A stretch of 6,057 nt of DNA from an uncultured Azospirillum sp. (GCA_937960755.1 CALGOL010000354.1:1-6057); one strand, 5' to 3'; counted from the stretch's first letter, positions 1 to 5,573 are shown. The notes: a model not told the origin generated them from the letters alone. Made by a program: numbers and translations.

Positions 1-48
1 TACGAGATTACAAGGTGACTGGAGTTCAGACGTGTGCTCTTCCGATCT
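1..48 (+). other. Illumina TruSeq P7 / Read-2 adapter contamination
   Basis: This is library adapter, not genome. Bases 1-8 are the end of the P7 primer (TACGAGAT), bases 9-14 are a 6-base index (TACAAG, read on the instrument as CTTGTA, which I recall as TruSeq index 12), and bases 15-48 match the TruSeq multiplexing Read-2 primer, ending in the diagnostic GCTCTTCCGATCT. The order P7 tail, index, Read-2 primer, insert is exactly that of a finished library molecule, so the insert starts at base 49. It marks a raw contig end where untrimmed reads were assembled. Confidence 0.98.
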
Positions 49-49
49 C

Positions 50-334
50 TATTGCGCCACCAAGGCGGCGTTGGATCAGCACGCGCGGGCGGCGGCGCTG
101 GACGAAGTCGCCGGCTTGCGCATCGCCTCGCTGGCGCCGGGGGTGGTTGACACCGACATGCAAGGCGAAATCCGCGCCGTCGATCCGGCGCGCTTTCCAC
201 TGCGCGACCGCTTTCGCGCCATGAAGGAGGACGGAGCCTTGACCGCCCCGCAGGACGCCGCGGCGCGCATCGTCGATTATCTGCTCAGCGCCGATTTCGC
301 CGCCGACCCGACCCCGGACGTGCGGCGGTTTTAA
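50..334 (+). CDS. Short-chain dehydrogenase/reductase, C-terminal part (5' end missing)
   Basis: This is the last 94 residues of an NAD(P)-dependent short-chain dehydrogenase/reductase. The first genomic codon is the presumed catalytic Tyr of the YxxxK motif (YCATK, Tyr at 50-52, Lys at 62-64). It is followed by the helix alpha-F region and the PG-motif segment SLAPGVVDTDMQ, which closes over the nicotinamide in this family. The APGVVDTDMQ...IR pattern and the following F..F..MKEDGAL stretch resemble the sepiapterin reductase/benzil reductase (YueD-like) subgroup, so a cytosolic carbonyl reductase is likely; the substrate is unknown. The Rossmann nucleotide-binding half is lost because the contig ends here in adapter. 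A frame opening upstream at base 32 is artificial, since its first residues are encoded by adapter. The gene ends at TAA (332-334), tail to tail with the phosphatase gene and only 12 bp from it. Confidence 0.88.
   Translation, partial: YCATKAALDQHARAAALDEVAGLRIASLAPGVVDTDMQGEIRAVDPARFPLRDRFRAMKEDGALTAPQDAAARIVDYLLSADFAADPTPDVRRF
300..332 (+). terminator. Possible weak intrinsic terminator overlapping the dehydrogenase stop codon
   Basis: A 6-bp GC-only stem (CCGCCG at 300-305 with CGGCGG at 323-328) is followed directly by four T (329-332) running into the TAA stop. The 17-nt loop is long and the T run is short. It may simply be GC-rich coding sequence. It is the only terminator-like element between the two convergent genes. 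Confidence 0.2.
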
Positions 335-346
335 TCCTCGCCACCG

Positions 347-823
347 TCACACCGTCGGGCCGCGGGACAGCGGGAAACGCGCCATGATGCGGCTTTCCAG
401 CCCATCCCGCACCTCGCGATAGGCGTTCATCATCGCGTCGCGGTTGCCGGTGACGACGGTGGGGTCGAAAGTGTTCCAGAACTCCACCTCGCACGCCATG
501 GTGCGGGTCAGCTCCATGGCGCGGTGATGCGCCTCCGGCGACAGGGTGATGATGAGGTCGAAGTTGGAGTCCTCAAGATCGTCGAAGGTCTTCGGGCGGT
601 GCCGCTTAATGTCCATGCCTTCTTCGTCCATCACCGAACAGGCGAAGGGATCGACCCCTTCGCCCTGGCGAACGCCGCACGAATCGACGTAAATTTTTTG
701 GCCCTGATAAAAGCGCAAGATGGCGGCGGCCATCGGCGAGCGCACCATGTTGTAGGTGCAGGAAAACAGCACGCTGGAAACCGGCGTCAGCAAACGCGGA
801 GGAAACGCCGCAGGAGCCGACAT
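347..823 (-). CDS. Low-molecular-weight protein-tyrosine-phosphatase-like protein
   Basis: This is a 158-residue cytosolic protein of the low-molecular-weight tyrosine phosphatase / ArsC-type arsenate reductase fold. After a short Pro/Ala-rich N-terminus comes a beta strand (SSVLFSC) leading into the CX5RS phosphate-binding loop CTYNMVRS, with nucleophile Cys22 and Arg28. The D-P pair near the C-terminus (Asp120-Pro121, in FWNTFDPTVV) sits where the general-acid Asp lies in this family. Its length fits a single domain. I chose the ATG at 823 because a good ribosome site (GGGAG, 832-836 on the minus strand) lies 8 nt before it; an in-frame ATG at 838 would add five residues but has only a weak site. 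It is the last gene of the minus-strand run, 19 nt after UPF0262. In the alphaproteobacterial genomes I recall, this pair follows hisD. The true substrate (phosphotyrosine, another phosphoester or arsenate) cannot be told from sequence; a typical arsenate-reductase Cys set is not evident. Confidence 0.88.
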   Translation of the reverse strand: MSAPAAFPPRLLTPVSSVLFSCTYNMVRSPMAAAILRFYQGQKIYVDSCGVRQGEGVDPFACSVMDEEGMDIKRHRPKTFDDLEDSNFDLIITLSPEAHHRAMELTRTMACEVEFWNTFDPTVVTGNRDAMMNAYREVRDGLESRIMARFPLSRGPTV

Positions 824-842
824 GCCGACCGCTCCCATGCCG

Positions 843-1325
843 TCAACCGCGAATATGCAAAACGCAAATCAACGTGAACAACCGCCGCGCGGTCTGCAAA
901 TCCATCTCCACCTTGTCGGCGAGCCGCTCGCGCAGCATCTCGGAACCCTCATTGTGCAGCCCGCGCCGCCCCATGTCGATGGCTTCGATCTGCGCCGGCG
1001 TCGCCCGCTTGATGGCGTTGTAATAGCTTTCGCAAATCAAGAAGTAGTCTTTGACGATGGAGCGGAACGGCGAAACCGGGATCACCACCTTGTCGATGGG
1101 CTGGTCCGCCGTGCTGCGCACGTCGAGGACGAGGCGGTTGTCTTCAATCAGCAGATGCAGGTGATAAGGCCCGGCTTCGGCATGTTCGACCAGCGCGAAG
1201 CTGTTGTCCTCCAGCAGGTCGAAAATCGCGACCGCGCGCTCGTGCTCGACTTCCGGCTTGCGGCGGACGACGGTCTTTTCGTCCAGCACGACATTGACGA
1301 TACGGCGCTTGGTCGCGTTGCTCAT
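843..1325 (-). CDS. UPF0262 family protein
   Basis: This is a 160-residue member of the uncharacterised UPF0262 family, found mainly in alphaproteobacteria; no biochemical function is known to me. The most family-typical part is the C-terminal half, with PFRSIVKDYF (86-95), then SYYNAIKRATP, IDMGRRGLHNEGSEMLRERL (116-135), and the ending TARRLFTLICVLHIRG. No signal peptide or membrane segment is seen; it looks like a soluble, charged, mixed alpha/beta protein. The frame is open further upstream to 1460, but that part overlaps hisD and has unnatural composition. The ATG at 1325 gives the usual family length, has a GGGGA ribosome site (1333-1337) 7 nt upstream, and shares ATGA with the hisD stop, which implies translational coupling. 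Its stop lies 19 nt before the phosphatase start. Operon position suggests a link to hisD or the phosphatase, but that is inference. Confidence 0.92.
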   Translation of the reverse strand: MSNATKRRIVNVVLDEKTVVRRKPEVEHERAVAIFDLLEDNSFALVEHAEAGPYHLHLLIEDNRLVLDVRSTADQPIDKVVIPVSPFRSIVKDYFLICESYYNAIKRATPAQIEAIDMGRRGLHNEGSEMLRERLADKVEMDLQTARRLFTLICVLHIRG

Positions 1326-2644
1326 TCCGCTTTCCCCGGATCGATGCCCTCGCCGCCGGGCAGCCGCAAGGCAACCGACAGGGCGTGGGCCTGCAAGCCC
1401 TCCGCCGTCGCCAGTGTTACCGCCGCCGGGCCGATGGCCGCAAGCGCCGCGGCGCTGCAACCGACGAATGTTGTGCGCTTCATGTAATCCAGCACGTTCA
1501 GACCGGACGAAAACCGCGCGCTGCGCGCCGTCGGCAGCACATGGTTCGGGCCGGCGACGTAGTCGCCCACCGCTTCCGGCGTATAGCGGCCAAGGAAAAT
1601 CGCCCCGGCGTTGCGCACGCGGGCCGCCAGCGCATCCGGGTCGGCCACCGCCAGCTCCAGATGCTCCGGCGCCAGCCGATCAATCAGCGGCGGCGCTTCG
1701 GCCAACAGATCCTTGACCACCACGACGGCGCCGTTGTTCTTCCAGCTTTCCCCGGCGATGGCCGTACGCGGCAGGGTCAGCAGGCGCTTGACCACCGCTT
1801 GCTCCACCTGGGCGGCGAAGCCCGGCGAATCGGTGATAAGCACCGACTGAGCCGCGGTGTCGTGCTCGGCCTGGCTCAGCAGATCGACGGCGATCCAGTC
1901 GGGATCGTTATGCTCGTCCGCCACCACCAGAATTTCCGACGGGCCGGCGATGCTGTCGATGCCGACCTGACCGTAAACCTGCCGCTTGGCGGCGGCGACG
2001 AAAGCGTTGCCGGGGCCGACGATCTTGTCCACCGGCCGAATGGTTTCGGTGCCGTAAGCCAGCGCCGCCACCGCCTGCGCCCCGCCGATGCGGTAAATCT
2101 CGGTGACGCCGCACAGCTTGGCCGCCGCCAGCACCAGGGGGTTAATCAGCCCGTCCGGCGTCGGCACCACCATGACGATGCGCTCGACCCCCGCCACCTT
2201 GGCCGGCAGGGCGTTCATCAGCACCGATGACGGATAGGCCGCGGTGCCGCCCGGCACGTACAGCCCCACCGCGCCCACCGCGGTCCAGCGCGCGCCCAAA
2301 CGCACGCCCGCCGCATCGACGTAATCCAGCGTTTCCGGGACCTGATTGCGGTGGAAATCCTCAATCCGCTTGGCGGCGAACTCCAGCGCCGCCATCTGGT
2401 TGGCGGGAACCTGCGCCAACGCCGCGTCGATCATCGCTTGCGGCATCTTGAGGCCGTCGGAAATGTCGGTGCGGTCCCAGCGCCGGGTGTAGTCGATCAC
2501 CGCGGCGTCGCCGTCGCGGCGCACCGCTTCAATCACCCCGGCGACCAAGGTCTGGACGTCTTCCGACGTCTCGCGCTTGGCGTGCAGCAGTTCTTCAAAA
2601 TCGGCGGCGAAGGTGGATGCGGCGGCGTCAAGTCTGACCGGCAT
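1322..2644 (-). CDS. hisD: Histidinol dehydrogenase
   Basis: HisD catalyses the last two steps of histidine biosynthesis, oxidising L-histidinol through histidinaldehyde to L-histidine with two NAD+; it is a cytosolic Zn-dependent homodimer. The 440-residue product has normal length. Visible hallmarks are VPGGTAAYPSSVLMNALPAKVAGV (from residue 130, split here by family blocks), IGGAQAVAALAYG (187-199), KIVGPGN (207-213) and the signature running from GPSEILV through LLSQAEHD (234-262). Expected zinc and catalytic residues are all present: Gln258, His261, Asp361 and His420 for metal/substrate, and the Glu327-His328 pair in RLAPEHLEL for catalysis. I chose the ATG at 2644 because GGGAGG (2651-2656, minus strand) lies 6 nt before it; an upstream ATG at 2686 would push the gene much deeper into hisG. 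It overlaps the hisG end by 17 nt and shares ATGA with UPF0262. Confidence 0.98.
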   Translation of the reverse strand: MPVRLDAAASTFAADFEELLHAKRETSEDVQTLVAGVIEAVRRDGDAAVIDYTRRWDRTDISDGLKMPQAMIDAALAQVPANQMAALEFAAKRIEDFHRNQVPETLDYVDAAGVRLGARWTAVGAVGLYVPGGTAAYPSSVLMNALPAKVAGVERIVMVVPTPDGLINPLVLAAAKLCGVTEIYRIGGAQAVAALAYGTETIRPVDKIVGPGNAFVAAAKRQVYGQVGIDSIAGPSEILVVADEHNDPDWIAVDLLSQAEHDTAAQSVLITDSPGFAAQVEQAVVKRLLTLPRTAIAGESWKNNGAVVVVKDLLAEAPPLIDRLAPEHLELAVADPDALAARVRNAGAIFLGRYTPEAVGDYVAGPNHVLPTARSARFSSGLNVLDYMKRTTFVGCSAAALAAIGPAAVTLATAEGLQAHALSVALRLPGGEGIDPGKAE

Positions 2645-3332
2645 TGGTCGCCTCCCGGAATTGGTCGATCCAGCGGGAAATCTCATCCGACCGCGTCTTG
2701 AAGGCCGCGCGGTTGACGATCAGCCGGGACGACACGTCCATAATTTTTTCAATTTCCACCAAGCCGTTGGCCTTCAGCGTCGAGCCGGTGGAGACCAGAT
2801 CGACGATGCGGCGGCACAAGCCGAGGTTCGGAGCCAATTCCATGGCGCCGTTCAGCTTGATGCATTCGGCCTGCACGCCGCGGGCCGCAAAGTGGCGCTT
2901 GGTGAGTTCAGGATACTTGGTGGCGACGCGGACATGGCTCCAGCGCGCCGGATCGTCGCTTTCCGACAAGGCGACGGGCTCCGCCACCGACAGCCGGCAT
3001 TTGCCGATGCCAAGATCCAGCGGCGCGTACAACTCGGCGAAATCGAACTCCATCAGCACGTCCGACCCGGCGACGCCCATATGCGCCGCGCCGAAGGCGA
3101 CGAAGGTGGCGACGTCGAAGGAGCGCACGCGGATGATCGACAGATTGGGCAGATTGGTGCGGAAGCGCAGCAACCGGCTGTCGTCGTTCTCAAACTCCGC
3201 TTCCGGCTCAATGCCGACATGGCGCAGCAGCGGGCGCAACTCCTTCAGGATGCGGCCCTTGGGCAGCGCCAACACCAACTCGTCGGATGCCGCCTCGACG
3301 GCGCCGGCGTCGGAAAAAGTATCTTGCGTCAT
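2628..3332 (-). CDS. hisG: ATP phosphoribosyltransferase, short-form catalytic subunit
   Basis: HisG starts histidine biosynthesis by joining ATP and PRPP to give phosphoribosyl-ATP, in the cytosol. At 234 residues this is the short form (HisG_S), which lacks the C-terminal histidine-binding regulatory domain of the ~300-residue long form. Family blocks are LALPKGRI (21-28), the GVAGSDVLME segment (86-95), and the PRPP-binding loop DLVSTGSTLKANGL (178-191). Known short-form enzymes work as a hetero-octamer with HisZ, a HisRS-like protein that confers histidine feedback; no hisZ lies in this window, so it must be elsewhere. The first ~16 residues are a nonconserved extension. The ATG at 3332 is the only sensible start, although no clear Shine-Dalgarno precedes it; it lies just 3 nt after the proS stop and in the same frame, which suggests coupled or reinitiated translation. 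Confidence 0.97.
   Translation of the reverse strand: MTQDTFSDAGAVEAASDELVLALPKGRILKELRPLLRHVGIEPEAEFENDDSRLLRFRTNLPNLSIIRVRSFDVATFVAFGAAHMGVAGSDVLMEFDFAELYAPLDLGIGKCRLSVAEPVALSESDDPARWSHVRVATKYPELTKRHFAARGVQAECIKLNGAMELAPNLGLCRRIVDLVSTGSTLKANGLVEIEKIMDVSSRLIVNRAAFKTRSDEISRWIDQFREATNAGQT
2651..2656 (-). promoter_or_regulatory. Strong ribosome binding site of hisD
   Basis: GGGAGG on the minus strand, 6 nt before the ATG at 2644, lies inside the last codons of hisG. It decides the hisD start and shows that hisD can be initiated independently although it overlaps hisG. Confidence 0.75.
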
Positions 3333-3335
3333 GGC

Positions 3336-4649
3336 TTAGCCGAGCAGTTTGGCGAGCGCGGCTTCGGCCGACAACTCGATGCGTTCGCCGGTGGCGCGGC
3401 GCTTCAATTCCACCACCCCGGACTTCAAACCACGCGGCCCAACCACCAGATGCCACGGCACGCCGATCAGGTCCATGTCGGCGAACTTCGGCCCCGGCCG
3501 TTCGTCGCGGTCGTCGTAGAGCACCGCTTTGCCAGCCGCCGACAGCTTGGCGTAAAGGTCTTCGCACGCCGCGTCGCAAGCGGCGTCGCCCTTCTTCAGG
3601 CTGATAAGGCCGACGTCGAACGGCGCCACGGCGTCCGGCCAAATGATGCCGGCGTCGTCGTGGCTGGCTTCGATGATCGCCGCCACCAGTCGGGAAACGC
3701 CGATGCCGTAGGACCCCATCTCCACCAGCACCGGCGACCCGTCCGGCCCGGCCACCGCGGCGCCCATCGGCTTGGAGTACTTGGTCCCGAAATAGAAGAT
3801 ATGCCCAACTTCGATGCCGCGGGCGGTGACAAGATCGGCCTCCGCCACCGGGCAGACGGCGGGATCGTGCATTTCTTCGGTGGCGGCGTAGCGCGCCGTG
3901 GTCTGGTCGAAGAAGCCTTGCAAGTCGCCGTCATAGCCGGGAGCGCCGGCCAGCACGTCGGTTTCGGTCCAATCCTTGTGGCAGAACACCGCGCTTTCGC
4001 CGGTTTCCGCCAGAATGATGAATTCGTGGCTCAAATCGCCGCCGATGGGGCCGGTGTCGGCGCGCATCGGGATCGCCTTCAGCCCCATGCGGGCGAAGGT
4101 GCGCAGGTAAGCCAGAAACATCGCCTGATAGGAGCGCTTAGCCCCGGCGGAGTCGATGTCGAAAGAATAGGCGTCCTTCATCAGGAATTCGCGCCCGCGC
4201 ATCACGCCGAAGCGCGGGCGGATCTCGTCGCGGAACTTCCACTGGATATGGTAAAGATTGATCGGCAATTGCTTGTAGCTTTTGACGAAGGCGCGGAAGA
4301 TGTCGGTAATCATCTCCTCGTTCGTCGGGCCGAACAGCATGTCGCGATCATGGCGGTCGGTGATGCGCAGCATCTCCTTGCCGTAATCGTCGTAGCGCCC
4401 GCTTTCGCGCCACAAATCCGCCGACTGAATGGTCGGCATCAGCAGTTCCTGCGCGCCGGCGGCGTTCTGCTCCTCCCGCACGATGCGTTCGATGTTCTTC
4501 AGCACCCGGTGGCCCAGCGGCAGCCAAGCGTAAATACCCGCCGACGTCTGGCGGATCATGCCGGCGCGCAGCATCAGCCGGTGAGAGACGATCTGCGCCT
4601 CGGTCGGGGTTTCCTTCAGCGTGGGCAGGAAGAAGCTGGACAACCGCAT
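3336..4649 (-). CDS. proS: Prolyl-tRNA synthetase, short alphaproteobacterial type
   Basis: ProS charges tRNA-Pro with proline in the cytosol. The 437-residue product shows class II synthetase architecture: the N-terminal segment MRLSSFFLPTLKETP, the motif 1 region with AGIYAWLPLGHRVL (37-50), GPTNEE (107-112), motif 2 FRDEIRPRFGVMRGREF (139-155), motif 3 GSYGIGVSR (312-320), and a C-terminal anticodon-binding domain from about 345 (FDVGLISL) to the end. Between motifs 2 and 3 there are only about 157 residues, so the ~180-residue INS editing domain of E. coli-type ProRS is missing. This is usual in alphaproteobacteria, where a free-standing ProXp-ala-type protein normally clears Ala-tRNA-Pro. 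The frame is open to 4772, but that upstream part translates intergenic hairpins; the ATG at 4649 gives the conserved family N-terminus. No good Shine-Dalgarno is seen before it. It is the first gene of the minus-strand run. It is not HisZ or HisRS: its motifs are ProRS-specific. Confidence 0.98.
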   Translation of the reverse strand: MRLSSFFLPTLKETPTEAQIVSHRLMLRAGMIRQTSAGIYAWLPLGHRVLKNIERIVREEQNAAGAQELLMPTIQSADLWRESGRYDDYGKEMLRITDRHDRDMLFGPTNEEMITDIFRAFVKSYKQLPINLYHIQWKFRDEIRPRFGVMRGREFLMKDAYSFDIDSAGAKRSYQAMFLAYLRTFARMGLKAIPMRADTGPIGGDLSHEFIILAETGESAVFCHKDWTETDVLAGAPGYDGDLQGFFDQTTARYAATEEMHDPAVCPVAEADLVTARGIEVGHIFYFGTKYSKPMGAAVAGPDGSPVLVEMGSYGIGVSRLVAAIIEASHDDAGIIWPDAVAPFDVGLISLKKGDAACDAACEDLYAKLSAAGKAVLYDDRDERPGPKFADMDLIGVPWHLVVGPRGLKSGVVELKRRATGERIELSAEAALAKLLG

Positions 4650-4689
4650 GGAATGGGAACTCGCGAAGTATGGAGCGGACGACGAAAGG

Positions 4690-4712
4690 CGCCGCCGCTT
4701 CGGCGGCTGGCG
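4690..4712. repeat. Inverted repeat: hairpin with UUCG tetraloop
   Basis: On the plus strand GCCGC (4694-4698) pairs with GCGGC (4703-4707) around the loop TTCG (4699-4702), giving the very stable C(UUCG)G cap. Beyond a single bulged T (4708), four more pairs form (4690-4693 with 4709-4712). If transcribed rightward it would fold well; on the minus strand it lies 41 nt upstream of the proS start and could fold in the proS leader with a CGAA loop. Confidence 0.5.
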
Positions 4713-4753
4713 GGCGCATGACTTTAGAAACAAGGGCGGCGCTTGTCCATCGC

Positions 4754-4777
4754 GCGGCGCGGGACGCCGCATTTTTT
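4754..4777 (+). terminator. Terminator-like hairpin with T6 tail, upstream of the CBS gene
   Basis: GCGGCG (4754-4759) pairs perfectly with CGCCGC (4765-4770) around a 5-nt loop (CGGGA), followed by A and six T (4772-4777). This is the shape of an intrinsic terminator read rightward. No plus-strand gene precedes it: the nearest sequence to the left is proS on the other strand. It could end a short plus-strand RNA, block antisense transcription into or out of the region, act as an attenuator for the CBS gene, or be chance in a GC-rich spacer. On the minus strand it lies in the presumed proS leader or promoter region, without a T tail. Confidence 0.4.
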
Positions 4778-4854
4778 AGCAGGCGCGGCAGAATCACCCC
4801 TTGCGCAGCTCGGGCTTTAGCCCCACTTTTAGATTATTGTTGGCGCCGCAAACT

Positions 4855-4883
4855 ATCGCCGTGACCCGCGCTCATGCGGCGAT
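4855..4883. repeat. Interrupted inverted repeat upstream of the CBS gene
   Basis: ATCGCCG (4855-4861) and its exact reverse complement CGGCGAT (4877-4883) are separated by 15 nt. Inside them TGA (4862-4864) and TCA (4872-4874) can extend the pairing around a 7-nt loop, leaving a 2-nt bulge. It ends 51 nt before the CBS start. It could be an operator for a dimeric regulator or an RNA hairpin in the leader; sequence alone does not separate these. Confidence 0.35.
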
Positions 4884-4934
4884 GCGAAAGAGCGAGGGCG
4901 GCCCGCAAACGACAATAGGCCAGGGAGAGCAGGG

Positions 4935-5396
4935 ATGCCAAAGCGTAAGTTGATGCCCGACGTGGTTAAAGGTCAAGAATTGGCGTGCGTGCCGCCGAGC
5001 GCCACGGTGCGCGCCGCGGTGCGGTTGATGGCGGAACGCCACATATCGGCCATTCTGGTGACCGAAGACGGCCGGTTGAAGGGTATTTTCACCGAACGCG
5101 ATCTTGCGGCCAAGGTTGTGGCGCAGAGCCGGGACGTCGACGCCACCTTGATTTCCGCGGTGATGACCGCCAATCCCGACACGCTGCCGCCGGACGCCAC
5201 GGCGCTGGAAGCGCTGGACCTGATGGAATCCCGCCATTATCGCCACATGCCGTTGGCCTCGGCGGACGGCGTCGCGCTCGGCATGGTGTCGATTCGCGAT
5301 CTGTTCCCGGTGGTGCGCGCCAGCTTGGAAGAGGAAATCAAGGACCGCGAAGCCTTCATGTTCGGCGCGTCCTATTCGGCGGGCGCTTCGGCCTAA
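4935..5396 (+). CDS. Tandem CBS-domain protein
   Basis: This 153-residue soluble protein consists almost entirely of two CBS domains, which together form a Bateman module. CBS1 covers roughly residues 9-63, with VPPSATVRAAVRLMAERHI, the strand SAILVTEDGRLKGIFT and the closing ERDL. CBS2 covers roughly 75-130, with AVMTANPDTLPPDATALEAL, HYRHMPLASADGVALGMVS and the closing IRDL. Such pairs bind adenosine nucleotides (AMP, ATP, S-adenosylmethionine) and usually regulate a partner protein; there is no catalytic domain here, so the partner is unknown. The tail (131-153) is charged and then Ala/Ser/Gly-rich. The ATG at 4935 follows AGGGAG (4922-4927) with 7-nt spacing, a strong ribosome site. It is transcribed divergently from proS and ends at a strong terminator 70 nt further on, so it is probably a single-gene unit. 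Confidence 0.93.
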   Translation: MPKRKLMPDVVKGQELACVPPSATVRAAVRLMAERHISAILVTEDGRLKGIFTERDLAAKVVAQSRDVDATLISAVMTANPDTLPPDATALEALDLMESRHYRHMPLASADGVALGMVSIRDLFPVVRASLEEEIKDREAFMFGASYSAGASA

Positions 5397-5466
5397 CGGC
5401 GGTGTTAAGGCCGCAAGCGGCGCGTCTTTCGTTTGCTGCATAAGCGCATTGTCATAGACGCGATGC

Positions 5467-5504
5467 AAAAAACCCGGCGGAGAGCTACCTCTCCGCCGGG
5501 TTTT
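5467..5504. terminator. Strong bidirectional intrinsic terminator
   Basis: A perfect 16-bp stem (5469-5484 with 5489-5504) encloses the tetraloop CTAC. The core is GC-rich (CCCGGCGGAGAG). On the plus strand it ends in four T and a T-rich stretch (TTTTCCTTTA); on the minus strand the A run 5467-5472 becomes six T. It therefore stops the CBS transcript and would also stop leftward transcription entering the CBS gene. It separates the CBS gene from the following one, which must have its own promoter between 5505 and 5573; I could not identify that promoter. Confidence 0.93.
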
Positions 5505-5573
5505 CCTTTACGTTAGGCATATTGCGCCGCGTCGCAGCAAATACATGGTTTCACCAACGAACGGTCTGCCGCT

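Larger units (their letters stand above)
4650..4934. other. Divergent intergenic region between proS and the CBS-protein gene
   Basis: These 285 bp must hold the promoters for the minus-strand proS-his run and for the plus-strand CBS gene. The GC-rich ends flank an AT-richer core (about 4825-4845). I could not find a convincing -35/-10 pair with normal spacing on either strand, so none is called. Three structures stand out and are listed separately: a UUCG-capped hairpin, a terminator-like hairpin with six T on the plus strand, and an interrupted inverted repeat. A further small hairpin (GGGC 4812-4815 with GCCC 4820-4823) is followed by four T at 4827-4830. No tRNA-like fold or small ORF with convincing start is seen. 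Confidence 0.6.

Noticed and set aside
1326..1460. N-terminal extension of UPF0262 to 1460
   Set aside because: It lies entirely inside hisD in another frame and is Gly/Arg-rich; the ATG at 1325 gives the family length and has an ATGA overlap and a ribosome site.
756..2230. Long plus-strand frames opposite UPF0262 and hisD (756-1487 and 1385-2230)
   Set aside because: They are antisense shadows of well-supported genes, with low-complexity Arg/Gly/His-rich translations and no ribosome sites.
2577..4721. A 714-codon open frame on the plus strand across hisD, hisG and proS
   Set aside because: It is codon-aligned antisense to hisG and proS, which share one frame. In GC-rich genes the sense codons TTA, CTA and TCA that would make antisense stops are rare, so long shadows are expected. 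Its translation has no recognisable domain and is rich in His, Gln and Arg, while the minus strand encodes two clear enzymes.
4650..4772. N-terminal extension of proS to the ATG at 4772
   Set aside because: The extra 41 residues are encoded by intergenic hairpins and look nothing like a ProRS; the family N-terminus begins at the ATG at 4649.
4650..4934. T-box, riboswitch or tRNA in the proS/CBS spacer
   Set aside because: The hairpins do not form a cloverleaf, no T-box or specifier-loop pattern is seen, and T-boxes are not expected in alphaproteobacteria.
4872..5468. 198-codon minus-strand frame opposite the CBS gene
   Set aside because: The plus strand has a clear CBS pair with a strong ribosome site; the minus frame has no recognisable domain and starts beside the terminator.
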